From assembly GCA_964640855.1 (NCBI GenBank), contig CAZXIX010000005.1:1-64000 (forward strand): a DNA stretch of 64,000 nucleotides. Reading direction: 5' to 3'. Both the position numbers and the translations under genes were made by a program. Origin of the DNA: JAJDFU01 sp964640855 (GTDB lineage Bacteria; Bacteroidota; Bacteroidia; Chitinophagales; Saprospiraceae). This document shows, one piece after another, positions 16,464 through 26,688 of the stretch (the first letter of the stretch is position 1; the number at the start of each line of letters is the position of its first letter). Below the pieces are notes generated by a model. It made no database searches. It was given only the letters and a program-made list of their open reading frames with translations, and was not told the origin of the DNA.

Positions 16464-17159
16464 ATGAGTTGGTTTATCCGGTTCATTACATCGTCGGTTG
16501 GGAAAAAATTAGTTATGAGCCTGACCGGGTTGTTCCTCATTCTCTTTTTGGTCGTTCACCTGGCTGGGAACCTGCAGCTTCTGATGAATGACGGAGGGGA
16601 TGCATTCAATGCCTACGCCTATTTTATGACTCACTTTTTACCCATAACCGTCATCTCCTGGGGGCTTTATTTTTTTATTCTTCTGCACGCTGTACAAGGC
16701 GTTTTGATATGGCGTCAGAACCAGGCGGCAAGAGGGAAAGGTCGATATGCGGTGAAAGTGACCCGTACGGTAAAAACCAGCAGTTTCGCCAGTAAAAACA
16801 TGGCTTGGCTGGGAATTATCATTTTCGTTTTTATCGCGATCCACATGTATCAGTTCTGGTTCAAAATGCACTGGGGGCCTATTGATACGGTCATGGTAAA
16901 TGGAAAAGAGGTGAAAGATCTATACGCCGTCGTTGCGGCGGCATACACTCAGATAGGCTTCGTCATTTTTTACGTAGTTAGCATGGTCGTGGTAGCTATC
17001 CATTTGTGGCATGGTTTCCAGAGTTCGTTCCAAACCCTGGGGCTTAATCACAAGAAGTACACGCCGGTCATCCGGTTTCTGGGAATGGCTTATTCAATTG
17101 TCATACCCTTTTTGTTCGCCATTATTCCGGTCTTAATGCTCTTAAATATCTCATTCTAA
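16464..17159 (+). CDS. sdhC: Succinate dehydrogenase cytochrome b subunit
   Basis: A 231-residue integral membrane subunit that anchors succinate dehydrogenase and carries heme b and the quinone site. It has five hydrophobic helices (for example KLVMSLTGLFLILFLVVHLA near residue 14, and the last at PFLFAIIPVLMLL) and candidate heme-ligand His residues in VVHLAGN, LLHAVQG, AIHMYQF and AIHLWHGF. This one-piece b558-type subunit, replacing separate SdhC and SdhD, is standard in Bacteroidota. It is first in the sdhCAB operon, 40 bases before sdhA. Confidence 0.93.
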   Translation: MSWFIRFITSSVGKKLVMSLTGLFLILFLVVHLAGNLQLLMNDGGDAFNAYAYFMTHFLPITVISWGLYFFILLHAVQGVLIWRQNQAARGKGRYAVKVTRTVKTSSFASKNMAWLGIIIFVFIAIHMYQFWFKMHWGPIDTVMVNGKEVKDLYAVVAAAYTQIGFVIFYVVSMVVVAIHLWHGFQSSFQTLGLNHKKYTPVIRFLGMAYSIVIPFLFAIIPVLMLLNISF

Positions 17160-17199
17160 GGTATTTTCCTTGGAAGTTCGCTTAAAATGCCAATACGAA

Positions 17200-19200
17200 A
17201 TGAAACTTGATAGTAAGATACCCCCTGGTCCTTTGGCTGAGAAATGGACCCAATATCGCTCTACCATGAATTTGGTAGCGCCGAACAATAAAAGGCGTCT
17301 AGATGTGATCGTGGTCGGTACGGGTCTGGCCGGCGCATCTGCCGCCGCGACACTGGGCGAGCTTGGCTATAACGTCAAGGCTTTCACCTTCCATGATAGT
17401 CCGCGCAGAGCTCACTCCATTGCTGCTCAGGGCGGGATCAATGCCGCCAAAAACTATCAAAACGATGGCGACAGTGTTTATCGCCTCTTTTATGATACCA
17501 TTAAGGGGGGAGATTACCGTTCGCGCGAGGCCAACGTACATCGCCTGGCTGAAGTCAGCGTCAACATCATTGATCAGGCGGTAGCGCAAGGCGTGCCTTT
17601 CGCCCGCGAATACGGGGGGCTTCTGGCGAACCGTTCCTTCGGAGGCGTTCAGGTGAGCCGAACCTTTTATGCCAAGGGGCAAACCGGCCAGCAGCTTCTG
17701 CTGGGAGCCTACCAGGGCATGAGTCGCCAGGTGGCTTTGGGCAACGTAGAATTGTTCAACCGCCATGAGATGCTCGATTTGGTCGTAAAGGATGGAAAGG
17801 CTCGGGGCATCATTACCCGGAATCTGCTGAACGGAAAGATCGAACGTCATGCTGCCCATGCCGTCGTGCTGGCGACAGGTGGTTACGGGAACGTTTTCTA
17901 CCTGAGTACCAATGCCATGAATTGCAACGGTACAGCCGCCTGGCGGGCTGTGAAGCGAGGTGCCCTGATGGCGAATCCCTGCTTCACTCAGATCCACCCG
18001 ACCTGTATTCCCGTTTCGGGAGATTATCAAAGCAAATTGACTTTGATGTCCGAGTCCCTTCGAAATGACGGTCGAGTATGGGTGCCGAAGAAAATCGAAG
18101 ACGTAGAAGCCATTCGCGAAGGAAGGCTGAAGCCCACCGAGATTGCTGAAGAGGACCGGGATTACTATCTCGAGCGCCGATATCCGGCTTTTGGAAACCT
18201 GGTACCCCGAGACGTTGCTTCCCGGGCAGCCAAACAGGTCTGCGATGAGGGCCGTGGCGTCAACCAGGCCGGCCTGGCGGTCTACCTCGACTTCAGCGAT
18301 GCTATCATGCGCTACGGCAAGTCGGAGGCCCATGCGCGAGGACTGGATGCGAACCGGGAAGACACGGTGCGTGAACTGGGCGAAAAAGTGATCGAAGCCA
18401 AGTACGGCAACCTTTTTGAAATGTACGAAAAAATCAAGGGCGACAATCCCTACAAGACGCCCATGATGATCTATCCGGCCGTACATTACACCATGGGAGG
18501 CGTCTGGGTGGATTACAATCTGGAAACGAATATTCCGGGCTTGTTTGCTACCGGAGAGTGCAACTTCAGCGATCACGGAGCCAACCGCCTGGGAGCATCC
18601 GCTCTGATGCAGGGCCTTGCAGATGGCTATTTTGTATTGCCCTACACCATCGGCCAGTTCCTGAGCAACGAGATCCGGACCGGAAAAATAGATCCCAACG
18701 AACCCGCCTTCGAGGAAGCTGAACAAAATGTGCGCGATCAGATTAATAAGTTGATCGGTATTCAGGGAAGCAAATCGCCGGAGAGCATGCATCGCCGTCT
18801 GGGCCGGATCATGTGGGATTATTGCGGCATGTCCCGCAACGGAGAAGGCTTGAAGAGCGCCCGCCAGATGATCCGCGAATTGCGGGATGAATTTTGGAAC
18901 GACCTTTACGTCGCCGGCACCAATGAGGAATACAATCCCGAATTGGAGAAGGCCTACCGGGTGGCCGATTTCATGGAACTGGGTGAGCTCATGATCGTGG
19001 ATGCGCTGCAGCGGGAAGAAAGCTGCGGAGGCCACTTCCGCGAAGAGTTCCAGACGGAAGAAGGCGAAGCTCTTCGCAACGACGAGGATTTCACCTTCGT
19101 CTCGGCATGGGAGTACAAAGGCTGGGAAGAGGAGCCGGTCCTGCACAAAGAAGAATTGGTATTCGAGAATGTGGAACTGAAGACCCGTTCTTACAAATAA
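17200..19200 (+). CDS. sdhA: Succinate dehydrogenase flavoprotein subunit
   Basis: A 666-residue FAD-carrying catalytic subunit that oxidises succinate to fumarate. The FAD-binding Rossmann motif is VIVVGTGLAGASAAATLGE near residue 35, followed by the flavinylation region HSIAAQGGINAAKNY, in which the His usually binds FAD covalently. Downstream are QIHPTCIP, TMGGVWVDYNLETNIPGLFATGEC and NRLGASALMQGLADG. The ATG at 17200 (MKLDSKIPPG) was chosen; the frame opens at a TTG ten codons earlier that has no support. It lies between sdhC and sdhB, and the long Bacteroidota-type sequence is intact. Confidence 0.96.
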   Translation: MKLDSKIPPGPLAEKWTQYRSTMNLVAPNNKRRLDVIVVGTGLAGASAAATLGELGYNVKAFTFHDSPRRAHSIAAQGGINAAKNYQNDGDSVYRLFYDTIKGGDYRSREANVHRLAEVSVNIIDQAVAQGVPFAREYGGLLANRSFGGVQVSRTFYAKGQTGQQLLLGAYQGMSRQVALGNVELFNRHEMLDLVVKDGKARGIITRNLLNGKIERHAAHAVVLATGGYGNVFYLSTNAMNCNGTAAWRAVKRGALMANPCFTQIHPTCIPVSGDYQSKLTLMSESLRNDGRVWVPKKIEDVEAIREGRLKPTEIAEEDRDYYLERRYPAFGNLVPRDVASRAAKQVCDEGRGVNQAGLAVYLDFSDAIMRYGKSEAHARGLDANREDTVRELGEKVIEAKYGNLFEMYEKIKGDNPYKTPMMIYPAVHYTMGGVWVDYNLETNIPGLFATGECNFSDHGANRLGASALMQGLADGYFVLPYTIGQFLSNEIRTGKIDPNEPAFEEAEQNVRDQINKLIGIQGSKSPESMHRRLGRIMWDYCGMSRNGEGLKSARQMIRELRDEFWNDLYVAGTNEEYNPELEKAYRVADFMELGELMIVDALQREESCGGHFREEFQTEEGEALRNDEDFTFVSAWEYKGWEEEPVLHKEELVFENVELKTRSYK

Positions 19201-19233
19201 CCACTCTCGCAAAACCGTAAAATAAAATCCAAA

Positions 19234-20047
19234 ATGAAACTCAAATTAAAAATATGGCGCGAAGGAGGCGAATATCCGAAAGGACAGTTCGTAACCTATG
19301 AGATGAAGGACGAAGAGGTCAATGAGCACATGTCCTTCCTGGAAATGCTGGATGTGCTCAACGAAAGACTCGTGGCTGAAAAGAAGGTGCCCGTCGCTTT
19401 CGAACACGACTGTCGGGAAGGAATCTGCGGTACGTGCAGCATGGTAGTCAACGGCCATCCTCACGGATCGCTGAAAGGGACAACTGTCTGCCAGCTCCAT
19501 ATGCGGCATTTCAACGATGGAGAAACCGTTACCATCGAACCCTTCCGGGCAAAGGCTTTTCCGGTACTCCGNNNNNNNNNNCGGGGGCCTTCCCGTGGTT
19601 TCGGCCGGCCGCTGACTCCGCGACCTGGTGGTGGATCGCTCTTCTTTTGATCGCATCATACAGGCAGGAGGCTATATTTCCGTCAACACCGGACAGGCGC
19701 GGGATGCCAATGCCATAGCCGTCGAGAAAGAATATGCCGATGAATCCATGGATGCGGCTTCCTGCATCGGATGCGGAGCCTGCGTGGCTGCTTGCCCCAA
19801 TGCATCGGCCATGCTCTTCACCGCAGCTAAGGTTTCCCACCTGGCGCTCTTGCCGCAAGGGAAGCCGGAAACCAACCGGAGAGCTCAGGCCATGGTAGCA
19901 CAGATGGATAAAGAAGGTTTTGGCAACTGTTCCAACATCACGGCTTGCGAAGCAGAATGCCCGAAAGGGATCTCCGTCGAGAACATTGCCCGCTTGAATC
20001 GGGAGTACCTGGGTTCCGTGTTGGGATCCGAAACGTCCATTGGATAA
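19234..20047 (+). CDS. sdhB: Succinate dehydrogenase iron-sulfur subunit (split by assembly gap)
   Basis: The electron-transfer subunit with a [2Fe-2S] ferredoxin domain (CREGICGTCSMVVNG near residue 60) and [3Fe-4S]/[4Fe-4S] clusters (CIGCGACVAACPNA and CEAECPKGI). The reading frame is broken by ten N at 19572-19581 and 39 following bases. The sequence ACTCCG just before the N run recurs at 19615-19620. Joining base 19571 directly to 19621 restores one frame reading KAFPVLRDLVVDRSSF, the expected SdhB sequence, and gives 254 residues. The break is therefore an assembly fault, not a biological mutation. Third gene of sdhCAB. Confidence 0.92.
19572..19581. other. Assembly gap (ten N) inside sdhB
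   Basis: A run of exactly ten N, the usual scaffolding filler. The 39 bases after it do not fit SdhB in any frame and end in a repeat of the six bases before the gap, so they are probably a contig-end artefact. Confidence 0.95.
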
Positions 20048-20075
20048 GGCTTGCGAAAAAGCCGGAAAGGAAGAT

Positions 20076-20104
20076 GAGCTCCGTTCTCAAACGGGGCTCT
20101 TTTT
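20076..20104 (+). terminator. Rho-independent terminator of sdhCAB
   Basis: GAGCTCCGTT pairs with AACGGGGCTC (one G-T wobble) around a 4-base loop, then five T. It lies 28 bases after the sdhB stop codon. Confidence 0.75.
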
Positions 20105-20215
20105 GTTTTGGTGCAGAGATCTCTTTTTCCACGGCGGTCGAAACAGGGCCGTTCTTCATAGAACACTTTTCCCGATCTCGATGGCAGACCTTACTTTTCG
20201 GAGAAAATTCAACCT

Positions 20216-20953
20216 ATGGTCTCCGAGTTTGTCAGAGCGATCCTGGCTTACGGCCGGGCTTTCCGGACGATCACCCGCCTGCGCCTTTGGCGGTATATGT
20301 TGGTGCCCGTTCTGATCAGCCTGGCTCTGGCCCTGCTGATCGGCAGCCTGGCGTGGGGGCTCGGGGATGAGATGGGGAAGTGGTTGGCGGAATGGTATCC
20401 CTGGGAAAAGGGCAAGGCTTGGTTTTCAGGAGCCGCCCACACACTGGGTGTCATCCTCATTTTAGCTTTGGGGATCCTCTTTTACCGGCAACTCGTCATG
20501 GGTTTGGCCTCACCCTTTATGAGTCCCTTGAGTGAAAAGATTGAGCGTGAGCGGTCAGGGGAGTCGGTGCCGGTCAGGTTTTCTGCCCGGCAATTTACAG
20601 ATGACCTGGTGCGGGGGCTCCGCATCTCCATGCGCAACCTGGTTCGGGAACTGGCCCTGACCCTACTCCTTTTCGGGTTGGGGTTCATACCGGTTTTCAG
20701 TCTCTTCAGTCCGATCCTGATCTTTCTGGTGCAATCTTACTATGCCGGTTACGGCAATATGGACTATACCATGGAAAGACATTTCCGGGTTCGGGAAACC
20801 GTCTATTTCGTGCGGAAGCACCGTGGCCTGGCTCTTGGCAACGGTATCGTTTTTATGGGGCTGCTTCTGACCGGTTTCGGGTTTCTGATTGCCCTTCCGC
20901 TGGGGGCTGTAGCGGCTACGGAAGAAACGCTGAAGGTCATTCCCAAGGCTTGA
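20216..20953 (+). CDS. EI24/CysZ-like integral membrane protein
   Basis: A 245-residue polytopic membrane protein. The N-terminal pattern RAILAYGRAFRTITRLRLWRYMLVPVLISLALALLIG and the central LVMGLASPFMSPLSEKIERE, then YYAGYGNMDYTMERHFRVRETVYFVRKHRGLALGNG match the EI24/CysZ family by eye. CysZ imports sulfate in proteobacteria; the role in Bacteroidota is not established, and no sulfur-assimilation genes are nearby. Four to five hydrophobic helices are visible. It stands alone after the sdh terminator. Confidence 0.75.
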   Translation: MVSEFVRAILAYGRAFRTITRLRLWRYMLVPVLISLALALLIGSLAWGLGDEMGKWLAEWYPWEKGKAWFSGAAHTLGVILILALGILFYRQLVMGLASPFMSPLSEKIERERSGESVPVRFSARQFTDDLVRGLRISMRNLVRELALTLLLFGLGFIPVFSLFSPILIFLVQSYYAGYGNMDYTMERHFRVRETVYFVRKHRGLALGNGIVFMGLLLTGFGFLIALPLGAVAATEETLKVIPKA

Positions 20954-21355
20954 GTCAGTCTGTTTTTGAGCCGGGTTTTTCTTGCAAAAGCCCTTTGAGA
21001 GCTATTCAGGCAGGCCGAGACGACATTATTGTTGCGGGAGGCTTTCTTTCTTCGGGCATAGGGGGACTTATACCAATTATGGGGTACCGAGAAGGGAATT
21101 TCATCTCAACGGGAGTCGAAATCCTGGCCACGGTATTCCAGGATAGCAAGTTTGAGTTTAGGCCTCGAAAGCTTGAAAAGCCCGATCCCGCGCCTGAAAA
21201 AGGCAAACGTCTGGAAAAAAAGGCAGGATAGCTGATAAAATACTGTGGATATTTATTAGAATTCTTGTGATATTCAGGAAACTGTTGGTTAAAAGCTTTT
21301 GCCTTTTCTGCCGGTTCCCAGCCGATATTATGCACATGCTAAATACCCGTAATTC
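20954..21355. other. Intergenic region without a convincing gene
   Basis: About 400 bases between the EI24-like gene and the DUF4397 gene. A 93-codon frame (20950-21231) opens at a TTG, is rich in Lys/Glu/Pro at the end and has no recognisable feature, so it was left out. The last 120 bases are AT-rich and probably contain the promoter of the next gene, but no exact -7 box is present. Confidence 0.45.
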
Positions 21356-23143
21356 ATGATAGCTCTTTTCAGGAGAGGATTTCTGACAGGTCTGTTCGCC
21401 TTATTTTCTTGGTGGATGCTGCAAGCCCAGGATCCTGCCCGAGTACAGTTCGTACATAATGCAGCCGATCCGCTTGTCCAGGCCGTAGATGTATATTTTG
21501 TCATTTTTGGCGATACCACCTTGCTTCCGCTTCTGGACGACTTGTCTTTCCGAAAAGCGACTCCCTTTCTCTTGATACCTTCCGGGATCCCCATCGAAAT
21601 GGTCGTTGCTCCGGGCTCCAGTAGCAGTGCCCGGGAAGCGCTGGCCACTTTCGATCTGAACCTGGATCCCAGTGAGTTCTATTATCTGGTGGCCAACGGC
21701 GTGGTCGACACGGGCTTGGCTGAGAATCCGGACGGTGTGGACATCGGTTTCAATTTGTATTCCCTGGCGGGAGCCCGGGAAACGGCCTCCACGTTTGATT
21801 CCGTTGATATAAATATTTTTCATGGCGCTACGGATGCCCCCCAGGTAGGTCTCGATCTCAATGGCGAGACGCTGACACCGGGATTCTCTTACGGGGACCT
21901 TACCGGCTTTTTCAGCATTCCTCCCGATTCCTATCAGCTGGATATTACGCTCGGCGGCCAGCCTTTGTATAGCTTTCAGGCAGATCTGAGCGAGGCCGCC
22001 GGTACGCCTGCCTTCATCCTCGCCTCCGGCTTCGTGGATCCGGAAGCCAATAACGACGGTGCTTCTTTTGCCCTTTTGGTGGTGAATCCCGACGGCACTA
22101 CCGTCACCCTCCGTCCGGAATTGCCGAGCCCGGGGCTTCAAGTGCTGGACAGCGCAAACAAGATCCTGATCCGGGACCTGATGGATGGCGGGATCATCGA
22201 CCTAGCTGAAACCGGAGATATCCCCTTGAATTTTAAGTTTATACCCACCGTGGCAGAGGTCGGTAGCATGGCTTTCGACCTGGAAGGCCCCTTGTCTTAT
22301 TCCCGTATCGAAAACGCAGCTCCCTATTTCGCTTTTGGGGACGATCCGGAGGATGCTACCAGCAATGATGCCCGGAACCTGCCGCTGGGTTCTTATTCGC
22401 TCACGATTCGCGTTTTCAGCGGGCCGGAGGGCGACGGCAATTTGCTGGATTCCGTTGCGGTTGCTTTCGAAGTCGTCGATTCATCCAGGCTTATTGCGCG
22501 GAGTTTCGATGCCATCGACGAGGAAAAAGAGGTCGTGATCGAAGGTCTGGAAGACGGAGAGGTCATTGATTTGGCCGCCCTGGGAAACATCCCGCTGAAT
22601 TTTCAGGCCAATTTCGACGATCAACCCGGCAGCGTTCGCATGGAACTGTCCGGCCCGCTTTCCTGGATGATGCCTGAGCATTTTCCTCCCTACACCGTTT
22701 TTGGAGACGACCCTGAATCGACCCGCAACAATGCTCAGAAGTTGCCGGTCGGCGAATATACCCTGAGCGCCACGCCCTATGCGTTGCCTCATTTCGGGGG
22801 GAAGGAGGGAATTCCCGTAACCATCACCTTTACCGTTGTAGACAGTATTCCGGTGGTGGAAAGCCGGGATAGAAGCGGACTCGTTCCGCAAGGAAGCCTG
22901 CAGGTCTTTCCCAATCCGACTTCCCGGCGAATCAACTTTCAAATAAGAGATTCCCATGAGGGGAAACTGGATGTTTTTATTTTCCATTCTTCGGGTAAGC
23001 TTGTCCGGCAATTCAATTTTGCAAAATCCAGGGGTTCCTTTACGGGTACCGTCGATCTTCCGGATCTGGCCAATGGCACATATTATCTCCAAACTGTCGT
23101 AGCTGGAAGTCCTCTGCAAAAGCCCTTTCTGATCGTTAAATAA
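21356..23143 (+). CDS. DUF4397 T9SS-secreted surface protein
   Basis: A 595-residue exported protein. After a signal peptide (GLFALFSWWMLQAQ) comes a DUF4397 domain starting at VQFVHNAADPLVQAVDVYF (residue 29) and running to about 250. Two Ig-like modules of about 115 residues follow, each with an IDLA...GNIPLNF segment, an ...APYFAFGDD-type segment, LPLGSYSLT and a closing VAFEVVD. The C-terminal 75 residues are a type A T9SS sorting domain (QVFPNPTSRRINFQI ... VRQFNFAKSRG ... LANGTYYLQTVV). DUF4397 has no assigned activity. The same DUF4397 / Ig / T9SS order closes the giant protein at 30093-38386, so the two share modules. Confidence 0.85.
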   Translation: MIALFRRGFLTGLFALFSWWMLQAQDPARVQFVHNAADPLVQAVDVYFVIFGDTTLLPLLDDLSFRKATPFLLIPSGIPIEMVVAPGSSSSAREALATFDLNLDPSEFYYLVANGVVDTGLAENPDGVDIGFNLYSLAGARETASTFDSVDINIFHGATDAPQVGLDLNGETLTPGFSYGDLTGFFSIPPDSYQLDITLGGQPLYSFQADLSEAAGTPAFILASGFVDPEANNDGASFALLVVNPDGTTVTLRPELPSPGLQVLDSANKILIRDLMDGGIIDLAETGDIPLNFKFIPTVAEVGSMAFDLEGPLSYSRIENAAPYFAFGDDPEDATSNDARNLPLGSYSLTIRVFSGPEGDGNLLDSVAVAFEVVDSSRLIARSFDAIDEEKEVVIEGLEDGEVIDLAALGNIPLNFQANFDDQPGSVRMELSGPLSWMMPEHFPPYTVFGDDPESTRNNAQKLPVGEYTLSATPYALPHFGGKEGIPVTITFTVVDSIPVVESRDRSGLVPQGSLQVFPNPTSRRINFQIRDSHEGKLDVFIFHSSGKLVRQFNFAKSRGSFTGTVDLPDLANGTYYLQTVVAGSPLQKPFLIVK

Positions 23144-23656
23144 GCGCCTCCCTGCCGAGCTATCCATCGATCGGTGGGATGGAGGACGGGAAATGCTCCT
23201 GCATGCCCGAGTGACCTTTCTATGGAGCCCCCGACCGGGGAGTCATGTCCCTGCGGATGGGTTTGGGAATAGACTTTTTGGATAAAAAAGCCCATTTGCA
23301 GGTACGCTTGCTGGCGTGGAGTGCAGGGGCAGAGCCATGGGATCCTGCGTTTGTGCTCATGTGTCTTCCAGGCTTGATCGGTCGATTTCAGCAAGGGAAC
23401 GTAATAATCCCTTGAGGCTATGGAAAAGCCCGCTCCGGGTGATTAGGTACTCCTCATGTTCCTGGCAGGCAGTAGTAAGGTCCCTTTCAAAGGATAAAAA
23501 AATTTTCAATCTTGCGGGCGGGAAAATTTAACTCAGTATTATCTCAGCGTAAACTCCATCCTAATAATCCGGCAAAGTTGGAAAAAATAAGTGCTCCCGG
23601 AACCTCTGGACGAGCGCAAGGCTTACTTTTAATCGAGGTTACTACAACATTCCCAA
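23144..23656. other. Intergenic region upstream of the TonB-dependent receptor
   Basis: About 510 bases with no credible gene. The first 300 bases are GC-rich with short inverted repeats near CCCCCGACCGGGG (23227-23239). The last 150 are AT-richer and should hold the receptor promoter, but no exact TAnnTTTG box was found. No RNA gene was recognised. Confidence 0.4.
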
Positions 23657-26655
23657 ATGAACCGATTTCGTTTCCGAAAAGCAATTCTTTGCTTGTTGGC
23701 CATCTTTTCGTCTCTGGCCGTGTGCGGACAAAACGCCGTGCTGCGCGGAAAGGTCACCGACGCGGAGACAGGAGAACCTTTGCTGGGGGCTTCCATCGTT
23801 TTACAGCAAAACGAAAACTTTCTGGCCGGAACCTCCTCGGATCTGGACGGAGCCTATGAGTTGTCTGCCGAACCCGGTTCCTACCAACTGATCGTCTCCT
23901 ATGTTTCTTATGTGCCGGATACGATCGAGATTGAAGCCGAGCCCGGAGCCAGGATCTTCAACGAAAGCATTCTATACATAGCAGGTACCTTGTTGGGCGA
24001 GGTGGTGGTCAAATCCAAAGCCGTTGGCACCACGGATCTGGCCATCAATCTAATCAAGCAAAATTCCATAAATGCCGTCGACGGTATCTCCATCGATCTC
24101 ATCAAACGCACAGGAGATGCCAATATCGCGGGGGCTCTATCCCGGGTGACGGGGGTTTCGGTGGAAGGTGGAAAGTACGTCACGGTTCGGGGTTTGGGTG
24201 ATCGGTACAGCAAAACCTTGCTCGGAGGTGGGGAAATACCTGCCCTGGACCCGGAACGCAATACCCCTCAACTTGACATATTCCCCTCCAACCTCATTGA
24301 AAATATCGTCGTATATAAAAATTTCACACCGGATCTTCCCGGGAGCTTTACGGGAGGTCTGGTCGATATAACCACCCGAAGCCATCCTGAAAATTTTCAA
24401 TTGACGGCCTCGGCGTCGTTCACCTCCAACCCGACGGCCACCTTGAGGGACGACTACCTGACCTACAATACCGGCGACCTGGATAATCTGGGATTTGATG
24501 ACGGCAACGCCAGATTCCCGGGCTGGTCCGGGAAGTTGAAAGGGGATTCAACCTGGACGGGGACACCATTTTTCAAATCCCGAGGGTGCGGAATTCGACC
24601 ACCGACAGCACAGAGGCTATACTGGCCGACGACGTAGCCGCTTCTTTCCCGGAATATTACACCCTTAGGAGGAAGCGCTCCGGGTTGGGTCAGAACTACC
24701 AGCTTTCAGTCGGGGATCAGTATTACCTGGCCGGCCGGCCTCTCGGCTTCATCCTGGGATTATCCTATCGAAAAACCATTAATTACCAGGAAGGCCTGAG
24801 CATAGGGCGATTCGATTTGCCGGACAGCAACAACGTACGTGAAATCCGGGACATAGTGGGGGAATATACGGAGGAAGAGGTATTGTGGGGGGTGATCGGA
24901 GGCCTGTCTTTCAAGCCCAGTGACCGAAGCAAGCTTACCTTCACCTACATGCACAATCAAAGCGGCATCAACAACACCCGATTCCAGTCCGGGACGGATG
25001 CCTTTGACCTGGGGCCCAGTACAGACTCGCTGCGCGACCGCACCCTGTCTTTTGTACAACGCTCCCTGGATGCCTTCCAGTTGAGGGGAGATCATGTGTT
25101 TGGAAACAACGAGATCAAATTGAACTGGATCGGCAGTTATACCCTGTCCCGGGATGATCAACCCGATTTCCGCATTATCCAACATAACTCCATCGTTCGT
25201 GCCTTTCCCCGATTTGACGAAAATGGCTTACCGATTTTCGATGAGAATGGCGAACTGATCGTGGATTCGATACGCGTTTTCGAAATACAACCCTCCATTA
25301 ATAACCTTCCTCAGCGCTATTATCGAGACCTGGATGAAAAAAATGCCGATGTCAAGCTCAACCTGGACATTCCCTTCGGAGTTTGGGGCGGGCGGGTAGC
25401 GAACCTCAAGCTGGGGGGAGCCTTCACCTACAAAGACCGGGATTTTATTGAGAAGCAATACAACGTAGACATCAATCAGGGTACCTTCAATTCCCTGGAT
25501 TCCAGCTTTGCCATGACGGGTGACCTGGCAGAAGCCCTGGATCCGGAACGATTCGGCATTTCTTCTGTAGAATCCACCCCCTCCCGGACGAGATACAATT
25601 TTGATTTGAGCTATTTCGAAGCCTCGAATGCTTTGAACTCCTACTTTGCTGAACAGACGATATGGGCGGGTTATGCCATGATCGAGCTTCCTATCCTGAA
25701 AGCCGTAAAGTTTATTGGCGGGATCCGTTTTGAAACCACCCGTATCAATCTGAGAACGGGAACCCGACCCGATGGAACCTTTGTGACGGGTGAGCTCGAT
25801 GAAAGGGACCTCCTGCCGGCAGCCCATCTCATCTTTAAGCTTCGGGAAAATATAAATCTTCGAACGGCCTATTTCCGGACCCTCGCCCGACCCAGCTTCC
25901 GGGAATTCGCCCCTTATACCAACTTTTCGTTCGTCGGCGATTTTACCCTCACCGGGAACCCGGACCTGGAACGAACCCTGATCGACAACTACGATCTGCG
26001 CCTGGAGTGGTTCCCTTCTGCCGGAGACGTAATCTCGATCAGTGGATTTTACAAATTATTAAAAAACCCCATTGAAAGAGGTTTCGGGCGGTTCAGCCAA
26101 ACGGATCCGGATGACATTTTCATCTTCAATGTGCCGGAAGGCGAATCTTACGGTATGGAGATTGAAGTGGTGAAAAACTTTGGGTTCCTGTCCGAGTCTT
26201 TGAGACCGATCCAGTTGAGCGCCAATTTCGCCCTGATTGAGTCCCGCGTGGATCTGGATTCCGCCACGGCCGAGGTGGCAAGCGGGATCTTCGGTCTGCC
26301 GACTACCCGACCCTTGCTGGGGCAACCGGATTATACGCTTAACGTGGAACTGGCCTACATCGACAATCTCAAACTGGGGCTTCAGGCAAGCATCAGTTAC
26401 AATGTTTTCGGGCAAAGATTGTCCTACGTCGGGGGTAGTAATTTTAATGTGTATGAACAATCCCGGGGGTTGCTCAACTTTTCCATACGGAAGAACATCG
26501 GTAAGTACTTTGCTGTGCAGTTCCGGGCCCAAAATTTACTGGACCCGGAGTACAAGCAAGTGTACAAGCAGCGTCCGGAAGATTCCGAAGAGTTCAACTT
26601 CGAAACCTACCGCCTGGGGAGCAATTACTCACTTGGGCTTTCCTTTACGCTTTAA
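23657..26655 (+). CDS. TonB-dependent outer-membrane receptor (one apparent frameshift)
   Basis: A 999-residue receptor if one base is restored. Domains: signal peptide, carboxypeptidase-like regulatory domain (LRGKVTDAETGEPLLGASIVL, residues 31-110), a plug (GALSRVTGVSVEGGKYVTVRGLGDRYSKTLL) and a 22-stranded barrel with the aromatic C-terminal strand ending LGLSFTL. The frame breaks in the GGGG at 24542-24545: the upstream frame reads GWSGKLKG and the downstream one GFNLDGDTIFQIP. One additional G joins them, so a sequencing error is likely. No SusD follows; the next gene, 33 bases downstream, is the beta-lactamase-fold T9SS protein, probably in the same transcript. Substrate unknown. Confidence 0.88.
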
Positions 26656-26688
26656 AGACGAAAAAGATAATCCATAATCCATTATCAT

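Noticed and set aside
17299..19212. 637-codon antisense frame over sdhA
   Set aside because: It is opposite an intact flavoprotein gene and has no features of its own.
20950..21231. 93-codon frame after the EI24-like gene
   Set aside because: It starts at a TTG, lacks any recognisable feature and has a low-complexity charged tail.
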